This document shows, piece by piece, positions 49,035-60,307 of a stretch of 64,000 nucleotides of DNA. Below the pieces are notes generated by a model that saw only the letters and a list, made by a program, of their open reading frames with translations, made no database searches and was not told the origin of the DNA. Both the position numbers and the translations under genes were made by a program. Origin of the DNA: Collybiopsis luxurians FD-317 M1 (Eukaryota; Basidiomycota; Agaricomycetes; Agaricales; Omphalotaceae); contig KN834822.1 in NCBI GenBank assembly GCA_000827265.1, forward strand, positions 212,272-276,271, given 5' to 3'. Position 1 is the stretch's first letter; each line of letters starts with the position of its first letter.

Positions 49035-50718
49035 CTAGATGTGCGGAAGGAATACAGTCCATTGAACATTTAGAAATACACCAGGCGGCAGATCTCTCAG
49101 TGCCAAAAATGCCTGAGTAATGAGTAAGAACCGAGCAAGAAGATAAGATAGAAATGCAACCATAGAGACCAATGCAAGGCAGCGAACCCACCACGTTTCC
49201 AATTTTTCCTTTTCTACACGAACTATTTGGCCAAGAATCGCAATGAAAAAGGCCAGATAGATTGGTATAAAAGTCACAAGAAGCGAGCAGGTTCTCCACA
49301 CAAGCGCCTCAGCGGTGCTAGGGAACTTGTATGTCCAAGCAGCGCAATGAATCGCGCCATAAACCACTCCCGCACCATACATAATAAGCTTATCTTCTGC
49401 ATGTGGGGGTTCCAAGTGAACATTTCGCTCTAGAGGTGACACCTTGTCCTCCTCAGTATCGTTTCCAGGGACGACCAGGAAGGCAAGAATGACCAAAGGA
49501 GCCGAAATGATGCAGACCATCGCTAGTGCAATTCTGAGCAGTAATCCAGCCCCATCAACCATCTTCTTCAAGTCATCTTCCAGGTCCTTTTCATCTGCAA
49601 GGACCAGTCCCATGAGACCTTGCAAGGGTGGCAAGATGATCCGACGCAAAGTGATCATCAATGCTCCTTCTTTCTTGCAGTCTTCAAAGAATCTACACGT
49701 CGCCATTTGGAAATCACGCCGGGTTTGTTGGAACCAATTCGTCACCGAATTTATCCAGTTTCTATTCTCCGAGGTCACGATGTGATCATCTGGTTTGGCA
49801 TCAGTGTCTTCGTTTGTGGATCTCCGCTGGATCCGAATGTGAGATCTAACTCCCAGAGGCTTATCCCACCAGAAAAAATATACGAGGACGTTCATTGCCG
49901 CAAAAGCAAGAGTCATAACCTCGAGCTCTGTAACGAGCAAACCCTCGGCCCATCTGGCAAGTAACTGGAGCACAAACCAGGTCGTTTGACCGACTGCCAC
50001 GAGCTTTCCCAAACCGTCACTGTGACCACAGTTCTTTACCTCACGATTCGACAATTCACCTATGAGTGGGATATGGGCCGCAAATGAACGGTCGTTGAAT
50101 ATCGTGGAAGTCGTGCCGTTGTTGTGGCCAGAAACAGAATTGTGCAATGAGTCAGCAGTGTGGGACTCTGGCAGTGGGTCGGACTGTCTGAAGCTTTTCA
50201 AGATATCTTCTTCTGCGCTCTTGGAACATCCCAGAGGAAGAAATCGTAAAACACCAACACATTTCTTGCCCTCATACAGACCAAAACCCCCCATGAGGGC
50301 TAGGAAGGCATGCGCTCTGGACCACTTTTGCTTTTTATAGCCTAAGTAAATAACCATATAATTAGAGCAAAGACCTCCCGAAAAAAAGTAGAGACTCACG
50401 GTGCGATAACTTTCTTGCAGCAAACCATTGTCGTGCTGCTCCAAAGACTAGCAACTCCGGCGCTGTAAGAGCAATAATCATCATCTGTACCCTACGTCGA
50501 AGCACTGCCCAAGAGCTTTCATCGGGCCCAGGCACGTTGGGGTGGATAGAGACCCAAGTACAAGCGATGATTACACTGATACAGCTCCAAACGATTTGAA
50601 ATAAAGTACGACACTTGTGTAAATCATTACACGAATCTGCACTTGAAAGAGAAATATTGCTGGCATCGGCAGCTGGTATCACAATAGCTCGAAGGTGAAC
50701 GATAGATGGAATGATCAT
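49035..50718 (-). CDS. Uncharacterised multi-pass membrane protein, array gene B1
   Basis: Exons 50718-50400 and 50341-49035 with a 58-bp intron. Start MIIPSIVHLRAIVIP. Exon 1 has CNDLHKCRTL, CTWVSIHPNVPGP and AARQWFAARKLSHR. Exon 2 has RAHAFLALMGGFGLYEGKKC, VTELEVMTLAFAAMNVLVYF, FFWWDKPLGVRSHIRIQRR, GLMGLVLADEKDLED, YGAGVVYGAIHCAAWTYKFP, ARFLLITQAFLALRDLPPG and end FLPHI. The FLALMGGFGLYEG and ARFLLITQ blocks define the B subtype, shared with the gene at 58510-60307, to which it is very similar over the last 200 residues. About eight membrane segments are predicted by eye. Function unknown. Confidence 0.87.
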
Positions 50719-53700
50719 GCCAAGTGGACAATATAGAGAGGGCTTGTGAGCAGGGAATGGATCTCGACGTGAACAAAGTGTGCCTGAAAACAGCGAAGGC
50801 GAATTAACGGGGAGGGCTGAACGAGAATATTTTACGGAACCGGCTCGAATTTAAAAACTCAGCCCGTGCTATGTGTAAAGTGCAATGCGGGTCCGAAAAC
50901 GATCGGTGAGTGGAAGCCATTCCAAAAACTGTGAGTCGACCTAGGGCGCAGGTTGCCAGCCCAGCGGCACCCAGGTAAGTGGAATAGAAAATATTGTCAC
51001 GCTGCAACACTAGAACGTGGAGGTCAGTAATAATGCGATCATAATTTTAATTTTAGCTGCCACTTAAGCTTAGCTTTGCATTGAACTTTACTCGCGAGCA
51101 TACTAAAGAACGTTTGGCCGAAATATAATCAGTAAAACAAAATTTGGGAATCAATATTTTACCTTACCTTACCATAACGAAAATAAATAAGGATCTATTC
51201 CGTTCCGTTTCGCTCTTCATTCTTTATTTTTCTCCTCCTCTCCCATCTTTTTGAGCATCCCACCTCCCTGGAACAGGATCCGTCAACAGCCCCAAATCTA
51301 CTTTCGCGACATTCAACACCCCACCAATCCAGTGCCCTCCGTGTACCCCTCGATTACGACTGTTCTTTCCAGATGGCTCAGCGATGAATATCCACAAATG
51401 GAGAATCTGACACGTTCACAACGGACGTTTGAACATGTTTCGGATGAAAGAGCATCGGATTAGCTGGTCATGTACTGAAGGAAGACGATATTAGCAACTT
51501 ACAGATGCTGATCACTGCTTTTCGCGTTTCATAGATGCTCGGACAAAATCACACTAGCTGGCATTCAACCATCCCTCCGTCGTGCCCTCTCCTTGAAATA
51601 GATATTTGATCAATTCTGTCCGTTCCTAGCTTGCTTGTCATCCAAAAATCACACTAAACATTCGATTTCGTATACCAAACCTTACTGTACGTTTCTGATC
51701 GAATGGCCAAGCAACAGCCCTTCAAGCTGCATCGCCTACCCTATTCACTGTCTGAGACTGCTGAGCATGATACTCAATGGCCTGTTTAATTGCTCTGGAC
51801 CCAGCCTTAAACTGCGTTTAATCGTCGTCGTATCTGTGCAGCCCTGTGGAGATAAGTAAACTACCGGTAAAAAGATAGGGAGCGTAGAGGAAAAGAAGAC
51901 AGACAATAAGAAAAAAAAACACTCACAGGGTAGAAGGCATCGATCGTACGAAATTCTACACACGGAAAATCGACAAGAGAGCTCATTGCTGTGTGGGGTG
52001 CTTTTCTGCTGACCCTACACCAACCGTCATACCCAGCAGCTGGCGCATCGACAGCTCAAGATACGGAGTAAACGCAGGTTGACCATGAACCAGAGAGGAG
52101 ACGGAGTGCCACCCCTGGAGAACGAAGAGTTACATATCTAGCTCCGAAACGATCGTGGAATCGAGCTGCATATGCAGCTTCTTGTTGGTGTGCCTAAACG
52201 CTGTATGAGAATCGTTAGAAGAGCAAAATCGATTTGATGAACTCAAAATAACTCCGCTCAGACCGCTTGGAGGAGTGCTGGGAGTGCTTGTACTTCAAGT
52301 TGGGCCTCAAATATCAACGAAGCGCCCATCCAGATGGATGGAGAATATACCAGAACATAGCATGCCTCACTTCAACCTGCTAATTGAAGTGGATAAGCCG
52401 CGGTTGAATTCAGGCGTCAAGCATGCTTTTGCTTTCACAAGGCCCAACTAGCAGCAGCAAAAATTGCCAGTCTGAGTCTAGCGAGATTTAAGCGTCAAGA
52501 ATTCAGTCCAAATTTGGTAATCAGAAATGGGGATAAGGTTCTCGAGGAGGCAGACTGTCAACACTACAGTAGCCTCAGCAAGTCTTAGCGGACCGCGTGC
52601 CCAACCCAGTGGAAAACACCCTACGAACTTCGCGATCAGGAAGACCGATTGCAAACATTTATAGTGCCAGCGAAGCGGACACTGCGCCCCAGATTTTTTT
52701 AATTCCTTGGTGTTTGCCGAAGGAAGACAGGAAAAAAAAAAAAGAAACCCGGAAAGATCCCATTTTAAAACAGGCGGAGATAAGTGTACTGGAGTACATT
52801 CGTCCGCGGATATTCCTGACCGGTATTGGTTTTCGAAGGTAACAAAATTTAGGAATCAAATCTAATCAAGATCCATTTTCGTAACAGGACTCACTCTCCA
52901 CCTTTCCCTTCGTCTTCCCCTTCTTCCTAACCTCCCACCTCCTCATCAGATTCCACCCTCATGGCATTCTATTCGTCTATAAAAACCTCGTGCGGTTCCA
53001 TGGTCAACTCCCTCCTGGGAACCGCCTGCTCTTAGCATGGCAAAAAGCAGGAACTTCACTTTGATATTAAGGAGGCGGTGGAATACAATGTAGGCTCGCA
53101 TTAGTTATCGTGTACGTGTCCTACATCGGCAAGGAGGGGGAGGGCGTGTGAGGAGCGCTTGACCACATTTCCGAGGAAGAATGCTATGGAGTACAATGCG
53201 AATTAGTTAATTCTTAAGGACAAAAATCATCCAGCCTCTTCACCGCCCGTCGTCTCATCGCTCGAACTCCTGGTTCTGTCATCTGTCCACGGCAGTGGGC
53301 ATGTTTCGTACAAGAACCGTCCCTTTGCCCTGGGTATTGGGTAAACCGATACTCAGAAATTCGTTACTCATATCGTTATCAGGCGTGGAAGTGGCTGTCT
53401 AATCATCCATTCATTCCACTGACTGTCGAGGTAAGCTAGCCTAAATTTCCACCACAATTGCCAAATATGTGCTGCATCTTAAAGCTTCGTTGAAGCTCAT
53501 GTTGCCGTTAAATCAGTCGATATCGACGCGATAAAGTTCAGAATACGTGCCGTCACCTTGGTTCGAGAGAAAGATAAGCAATGCGTGAGAGACTGTAAAT
53601 TAAAACCTGCCGTAAATGGCATTGAGCGTCTTCTTGGCGCCTAGTGTGTCTTTCACTTTGTCTTTCACAACATCACAGCGCAAACGTATATCTCGTGGCT

Positions 53701-54013
53701 TGTGTTTTCAAAAAGTCTTTACCCTTGAATTGCCTGAGGTTAGTTTCGAAAGGCCCACATCTGTGCGATGGGGGCACTGGCAGATCATCGTCGTTGTCGG
53801 GACATTCAACTTTTCTTTTTGTTACAAACTGTGTTCGAGTAAGTAGCTGCGTTTTGGAAATGAATGTGATACGTGTCTTCTGATGTTTCTCGCACTAGCA
53901 CAATCGCAACCGATCACTCATTCCGGAAAACTTGATACGGAAACAGCGCGCGCAGTGGAGTGCGGGAACGACTTGAACACGTTTTGGATGAGGGAAACAA
54001 TGTTGGTATCATT
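50719..54013. other. Spacer between array units
   Basis: No gene was recognised. It begins with the promoter of gene B1 (AAGCCATTCC at 50914-50923, TTTAAA near 50850). From about 51.2 to 53.1 kb it is homologous to 60.8-62.4 kb; for example CGCGTTTCATAGA...GTGCCCTCTC near 51525-51590 matches 61074-61142. Short open frames here (such as 51251-51463) are not conserved in the duplicate, so I treat them as noncoding. Confidence 0.55.
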
Positions 54014-54403
54014 TTATTTAGGTGCTCCTGTAATGACAACAGAGATATAGGACCAACTCACGTTTACTACGGCTTCGTGCCAGAGTTTGCACATCAAAAC
54101 GCATCGATCGTCTTTCGACCAGTCTCGTCTGTAACTTTGTTTTTCACGGTGACCCTCAAATTCCTTCCAATAAACGGCACGGTAATGGACGCATTGGGGC
54201 TGAAAAGCGCGGAAATACTGTCCGTAATCCTGCAGAGAGTCGATAAGGCTTATACGAAGAAAAAATTGACTAGGGAAGCACGCGGTAGCAGCACTAAAGG
54301 CTGTTGCATCGACACCTTGATCACGCAGAGGAAGAGACTCAGGTAATCCGTCGCTGATATCAAGAAGCACGTTCATGGGCAGTAAGAGCTCGAGGTCAAA
54401 CAT
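54014..54403 (-). CDS. Unassigned open frame (129 codons)
   Basis: An open frame starting MFDLELLLPMNVLLDISDGL with a Leu-rich start, then ACFPSQFFLRISLIDSLQDY, a charged middle and end VVITGAPK. The opening vaguely recalls the start of fungal F-box proteins, but the motif is not clear and I assign no function. It lies just 3' of gene A2 on the same strand. I see no counterpart 3' of gene A1. It may be a gene fragment or chance. Confidence 0.2.
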   Translation of the reverse strand: MFDLELLLPMNVLLDISDGLPESLPLRDQGVDATAFSAATACFPSQFFLRISLIDSLQDYGQYFRAFQPQCVHYRAVYWKEFEGHREKQSYRRDWSKDDRCVLMCKLWHEAVVNVSWSYISVVITGAPK

Positions 54404-54605
54404 CCAGGAAAAGGTGTATCGATATGAAAATAACCTATGTGTTGCGGCTAAGGGCGTGGAGAGAGCGCCACGGCAACACTAATCGCATTAAACTGCTTTC
54501 ACCTGAGGTGTAAATATCTATTGAACAGCCAAAATAAATAAATGTAGGAGCACAGCAACTGTAGGAAAAATGGTTAGTCGGAAAAGTACAGGTCGAGGTC
54601 TGGTC

Positions 54606-56374
54606 CTAAATGTGTGGAATGAAGATGGTTAACTGGACAGTTTCAAACGCCCCAGGAGGCAAATCTCTCAGTGCCAGAAAAGCCTGAACAACGAGACATA
54701 TCCGAGCAAAAAGGTAAAATAGAAATACAACCAGAGAGATCAGCGTAAACCATTTGGCCCACCCCGGTCGAGAAGTGAGATATTTGTCATAGATGAAGTG
54801 GTAAAAGACCAGAAATAGAGGTAGAAACGTCACAAGAAGCGCGCAGATCCTCCACAACCGCTCCTCAGTGATACTGGGGAAGTTGAATGTCCAAGCGAGG
54901 CAGTGAATAACGCCAAAAACCACCGTCGCGATGTACATTATGACATTATCTGCTGCATATCGTGGTTCCAGTTCTCGAGTCCGCTCCAAAAGTGACACCT
55001 TCTCGACTTGGTACTTTTCTTCATCAGCAATGATCACAAAGGCTAAAATGACGAGAGGTGCCGCAATAATGTAAATTATTACCAGTACAATCTTAAGCGG
55101 TACTGTGGCTTCTTCAAACATATTGTCAGGAACATTTTCAAGGAGTGCCTCCATAAGGGCTTGCAAGGGTGGCCGAATGATACAAACCATAGTCCCATCT
55201 AGTACCCCCTTGTCCAGGCAGCTTTTACGGAATTTACGCACCCGCGGAGAGTTAGTCCGAGCCTTAGACCAGTTTAACACCCTCTCCTTAGAGCTTTTGA
55301 AGAATTTGCACATCCGCGCCCATAGACCTTCGGGCTCTTGTTCGGTCCTCTGGCTGATATCCCTTCGGATGGAAGAATCTGACCGGTCTGGGGAAGTTTC
55401 CCGCTGGATACGAATGTGATAACCCACATCCTGGGGCTTGTTCCACCAAAAGTAATATATTGCGACATTCATTGTCGCAAAAGCCAAAGTCATAATTTCG
55501 AGTTCTGTGATGGGCAAACCTTCGACCGATCTGGCAGCTAGCTGAATCATAAACCAGGCTGTCTGACTAACTGCAACTAGCTTCCCCAGAACGTCCCTAT
55601 GACATAGATCACCGATCTCACGTTGCGACGTCTCCCCAATGAATTTGGCATGCCCAATAAATAAGGTTTCGTCGGGATAATCCTCAAATTGCTCGGGGTT
55701 GACCACGGTATTGATGGACAAAGACGAACTAGTTGAAAGGCAATCTTCGGTATCATCAGGTTGTGTGATCGGGTTATCATGATCAGAGTCGGGGGTGTCA
55801 TCATTCCCCGCCATCAACTGAGCATGAACTCCGTTGCTGTAAAATGGCATAGAGAGCTTTTGATGCCCGAGGCTTTTAGAAGTATCGAAGATTTTTTTGA
55901 CAGAGGTGTGTCGTAAAACACAAATACATGTTCTTCCTTTGTAAAGAGCAAAACCGCCCATGAGCGCAAAGAAAGCATGGGTCATGGTCCACCCATCATT
56001 TTTATACACTATTTCAAAGGTGAGCGATGCAGCACTAGATATCCAATAGACACACCTTTTGACAATCTTCTTGCAGCAAACCATTGTCGAGCTGCCCACA
56101 GCACCAGTAGCTCTGGTGCTATAAGAGTAATCATCATCAAACCGATTCTTCGTCGTAATATTCTCCAAGAACTCTCAGTAGGTCCGGGTACATTGGGGTG
56201 AACTGAAACCCAAGTACATGCAATAACTACACTGGTACAGCTCCAAACGATTTGGGCCAAAGTGCGGCACCTGTATATGTCATTACATGAGCTGGAGCTG
56301 GGTGAGGATACATTGTTAGTATCAAGACCCGGCATTACGGAGGCTCGAAGGGGAGTCACAGATAGAATGACCAT
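54606..56374 (-). CDS. Uncharacterised multi-pass membrane protein, array gene A2
   Basis: Exons 56374-56056 and 56008-54606 with a 47-bp intron. The start MVILSVTPLRASVMPG aligns with MIIPSITHLR of the paralogues. Exon 1: CNDIYRCRTL, CTWVSVHPNVPGP, AARQWFAARRLSKG. Exon 2: THAFFALMGGFALYKGRTC, variable loop, TAWFMIQLAARSVEGLP, IYYFWWNKPQDVGYHIRIQR, a longer basic insertion (KSSKERVLNWSKARTN), FGVIHCLAWTFNFPSITEER, ARICLVVQAFLALRDLPPG and end FIPHI. WWDKP reads WWNKP here. It is A subtype, closest to gene A1 9.9 kb away. Function unknown. Confidence 0.87.
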
Positions 56375-58509
56375 TTCTAGTACTGGAGAGGATAGACAGT
56401 ATGAAGAGCTAAGCAAAGTGTATCTGAAAAGAGAGCAAAGGTTAAACGAGCTAGAGGACCTTTTATGCAACTAAAATACCCAAGTCGAGTAGCCTTTCCG
56501 GATCTGAGATGAAGAAGCCATTCCAAGTACATAAGGTAGAGTTTTACCGTTGCGCCTCAACTTTGCTTGGACCCGCAAGTTGGCGAACGCCGCTCTGTTG
56601 GCTATGTACTATGACCGTTAATGAATATTAGAGCCCAAATACTTATCCGCTTTGACAATTACAGCTGTTTGCATACTTATCGATCGATTGAGTTCTGTTC
56701 TTTTTCATTTTCTTTTTTCATTTTTTCTTTCACAAAAAAGCATAGATTCGTTACCGAAAAAGGTTCCCCATTGTTTTGAAGAATTCGTTACAATTTTAGA
56801 CTCTTGATTAAGCCCATAGCTAGGTAGCATCGAAAAAGGAAAAAAAAAAAACTACAGGACATGAGCTACCAGGAACCGACAAGCAGTTAAAAATTGTCGC
56901 AGGACGTGAAGTGCTTACATGAGCTCGATCGATCAACAAGCAAAGTTCAAGTTTCACATATGGAACTTCGTGTTGACTATCATAGCCACGGCGTTCGCAT
57001 TTCTACTACCGTTCTCATGTCACCCTGCGTCCACGTCGATCACAGAAACTGACCAACGTTCTCTGAGAAGTTATAGCACTTAACATATACCGAACGCCCA
57101 TCAAGAAAGATGTGAACACGACGATAGCGGAGGAAAGAACATCTTGAATTAGCATTAGATATTGTGGATGCATTCTACACCAGCGAGGAGGGCATAGAGC
57201 GAGCACATGAGATGAAGAAAAGCTGTTGATACAATTCAAAATCGGCTGCGAATTACCATGACGCAGGGTTTGGCTTTTTCTGTCCCCGTCAATGTTTACT
57301 TTCCACCTCCATCATTTCCAGGCTGCAACAGAAGGATCCCAACACCGTCTGCCCTGTCTACCCAGTATCCCGCGTACCCACTGTATCTGCAACTCCTGCT
57401 CGAGTATACGCATAGGGTAATTCAACCTATTCAGCTTGTGCAGCAGCGGCCTCGGTTTTGAGCTCAGACATACCGACATCGTTGGGGCATGCGGGCCTGT
57501 CATTATTAGAGCAAAGATGGTCAATTAACGGAGAAGATAGGATGGAGAAAGTTTATAGGAATGCGCTTGGGGCCTGCCATACGACTGGAAAATAACGGGT
57601 GAGCTTAGCGCAGCGCAATGCTCTGCCGATTCAACACCAGGCATGCTTCCGTGGTCTTTTTCAGCAAAACGAGGCTGCGCACGTAGGGCAGTGTTTTGTT
57701 ATAAGAGAAAGTAGAAACATTCTCATGCCCTTGACATAACTCTGGTTTGACTGCGCTGAGTGCTTTGCCAGACCGAACAAGAAGGGAACATATTTGATTA
57801 GAATTCTTGCTTGTATGACTTGCGATCCGTCCGTGCGACTAGGAGAAAAACAGGTTTCGGAAATGGACGGGATCAGAAAAAAAGGATGCACCAAGTGCTT
57901 GGATAGAAACACATTGTACAAATCTCATCATTCTCCTCCTCGACAAGCCGAGACAAGTACCCTTTTTCTGACAGTTTTTTATCTAGCAAACTCGATGAAT
58001 GACCTCAAAAAAAGCAATCGGCGACCTTCCACCCCTCTTGAGACACATTGGGCTTTGCAGCTGTTTCCCAAACCGAACTTTTGAAAATCCTACGCTGCTG
58101 TTGAGCCGTTTGAGGTCGATTAGAAAGGGGGAACGACAATACGCGAGCGGTCACAAAGTGTCACAACGCTACTGGTAGATCTCGTGCCTTTCAACTCCAT
58201 TAAGCGCCGAAGATTAAACGAGTTGACGTCAAGATAACTATGACTTATTCATTTTGCGACAGCTTCCCTAAGATCTTACCAGCAGAGATAGCGATAGAGC
58301 TCCCACGAAGACTCAAATGTAGAAAAACTGTCTGGGCCACGCCGTGGGCTATTCACAAGATATGTAGTCGGAAACTGTATCGAATAGGAAAACGCGATAA
58401 TGAAGTAAAGGCACATTTCCAAACAAAAAACAAACGCGTATCAATATGAAGTCCTATTTACATGCATGTCCTATGCACTATCAGTGTTTGTAGTCGCGAA
58501 GTAAGTTTA
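56375..58509. other. Spacer inside the membrane-protein array, unit 2
   Basis: No gene was recognised. It contains the promoter of gene A2 (AAGCCATTCC at 56515-56524), and the stretch 57.0-58.5 kb is homologous to 47.0-49.0 kb. Open frames here are short and not conserved between the two units. Confidence 0.55.
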
Positions 58510-60307
58510 CTAGATGTGCGGAATGAATGCAGTCCATCGAACGTTTTGAAATACATCAGGCGGCAGATCTCTCAGTGCCAAAAATGCCTGAGTAATGAGT
58601 AAAAACCGGGCAAGAAGATAAGATAAAAATACAACCATAGAGACCAATGCAAGGCAGCGAATCCACCACGTTTCTAACTTATCCTTTCTCATACGAACTA
58701 TTTGGCCAAGAATCGTAATGAAAAAGGCCAGATAGATTGGTATAAAAGTCACAAGAAGCGAGCAAGTTCTCCACACAAGCGCCTCAACGGTGCTAGGGAA
58801 TTTGTATGTCCAAGCGGCGCAATGAATCGCGCCATAAACCACTCCCGCACCATACATGATAAGTTTATCTTCTGCATTTGGGGGTTCCAAGTCAACATTT
58901 CGCTCCAGAGGTGACACCTGCTCCTCCTCAGTATCATTTCCAGGGAGGACCAGAAAGGCAAAAATGACCAAAGGAGCCGAAATGATGCAAACCATTGCTA
59001 GAGCAGTTTTGAGCGGTGCCCCAGCTCCTTCTATCATCTTCTCCAAATGACTTTCCAGGTCCTTTTCATCGGCAAGGACCAATCCCATGAGACCTTGCAA
59101 GGGGGGCAGGATGATCCGACGCAAAGTGATAATTAATACTCCTTTTTCCTTGCAGTCTTCGGAGAATTTACACGTCGCCATTTGGACATCACGCCGGGTA
59201 TGTCGGAGCCAGTTCATCACAGAACTAATCCAGCTTCCATCCTCCGAAATGTGATCATTTGGTTGGGCATTAGTATGTTGGTTTGTGGTTTTCCGCTGGA
59301 TACGAATGTGAGATCTAACTCCTAGAGGCTTGTCCCACCAAAAGAAATATACGAGGACGTTCATTGCCGCAAAGGCAAGAGTCATAACCTCGAGCTCTGT
59401 GACAAGCAAGCCCTCGGCCCATCTGGCTACTAGCTGGAGCACAAACCAGCTTGTTTGGCCAACTGCTACGAGCTTTCCCAAACCGTCATTGTGACCACAG
59501 TTCTTGACCTCACGTTCGGACCATCCGCCTATGCATGAGGCATGGGCTGCAAATGAACGATCATCAAACTTCGTAGTGCCATTGGTGGGATTGTCTTGAA
59601 GGTTGATCGCTTGGTAGGGGATAGATGCAACGGCAGAACTATCATCCTCGAGTTTCAGCGAACCGCTTTCGAGAGGAGAGCCAGTCGAAACGATGCAAGA
59701 TCTGTTCGACTGCACAAACGTGTCATTACTGTGGTCGGATACAGGATTGTCCAGGGTGCCAGCTGCGTGCTTCGGGGTGTTGAAATCTTTCAAGATATCT
59801 TCTTTTGCGCTCTCGGAACATCCCCGAGGAAGAAATCGTAAAACACACACACATCGCTTGCCCTCATACAAACCAAAACCCCCCATGAGGGCAAGGAAAG
59901 CATGCGCTCTGGACCATTTTTCATTGTTATAGCCTAGGTCAATAGCCAGGTAAACAGAGCAAAGACTTCCCGAAGAAAGTAGACTTACGGTCCGATAACT
60001 TTCTTGCAGCAAACCATTGTCGTGCTGCTCCGAAGACCAACAACTCCGGTGCCATAATAGTGATAATCATTACCCGTATTCTGCGTCCAATCACTTTCCA
60101 GGAGCTTTCGTTAGGCCCGGGGACGTTGGGGTGAATAGAAACCCAGGTGCAAGCGATAACCACACTGACACAACTCCAAACGATTTGAAACAAGGTACGG
60201 CATCTGTGTAGATCATTACACGAATCCGAATTGGATAGGGAAATATCGCTGGCATCCACAGCTGGTACTACGACAGCTCGAAGGTGAGTTATAGACGGAA
60301 TGATCAT
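58510..60307 (-). CDS. Uncharacterised multi-pass membrane protein, array gene B2
   Basis: Exons 60307-59989 and 59933-58510 with a 55-bp intron. Start MIIPSITHLRAVVVPAV. Exon 1: CNDLHRCRTL, CTWVSIHPNVPGP, AARQWFAARKLSDR. Exon 2: RAHAFLALMGGFGLYEGKRC, a variable loop about 40 residues longer than in B1 (SGSLKLEDDSSAVAS), FFWWDKPLGVRSHIRIQRK, GLMGLVLADEKDLES, YGAGVVYGAIHCAAWTYKFP, ARFLLITQAFLALRDLPPD and end FIPHI. B subtype, nearly identical to gene B1 in membrane segments and divergent in the acidic loop. Function unknown. Confidence 0.88.

Noticed and set aside
51251..51463. 70-codon plus-strand frame in the array spacer
   Set aside because: The homologous stretch near 60.8-61.0 kb does not preserve the frame.
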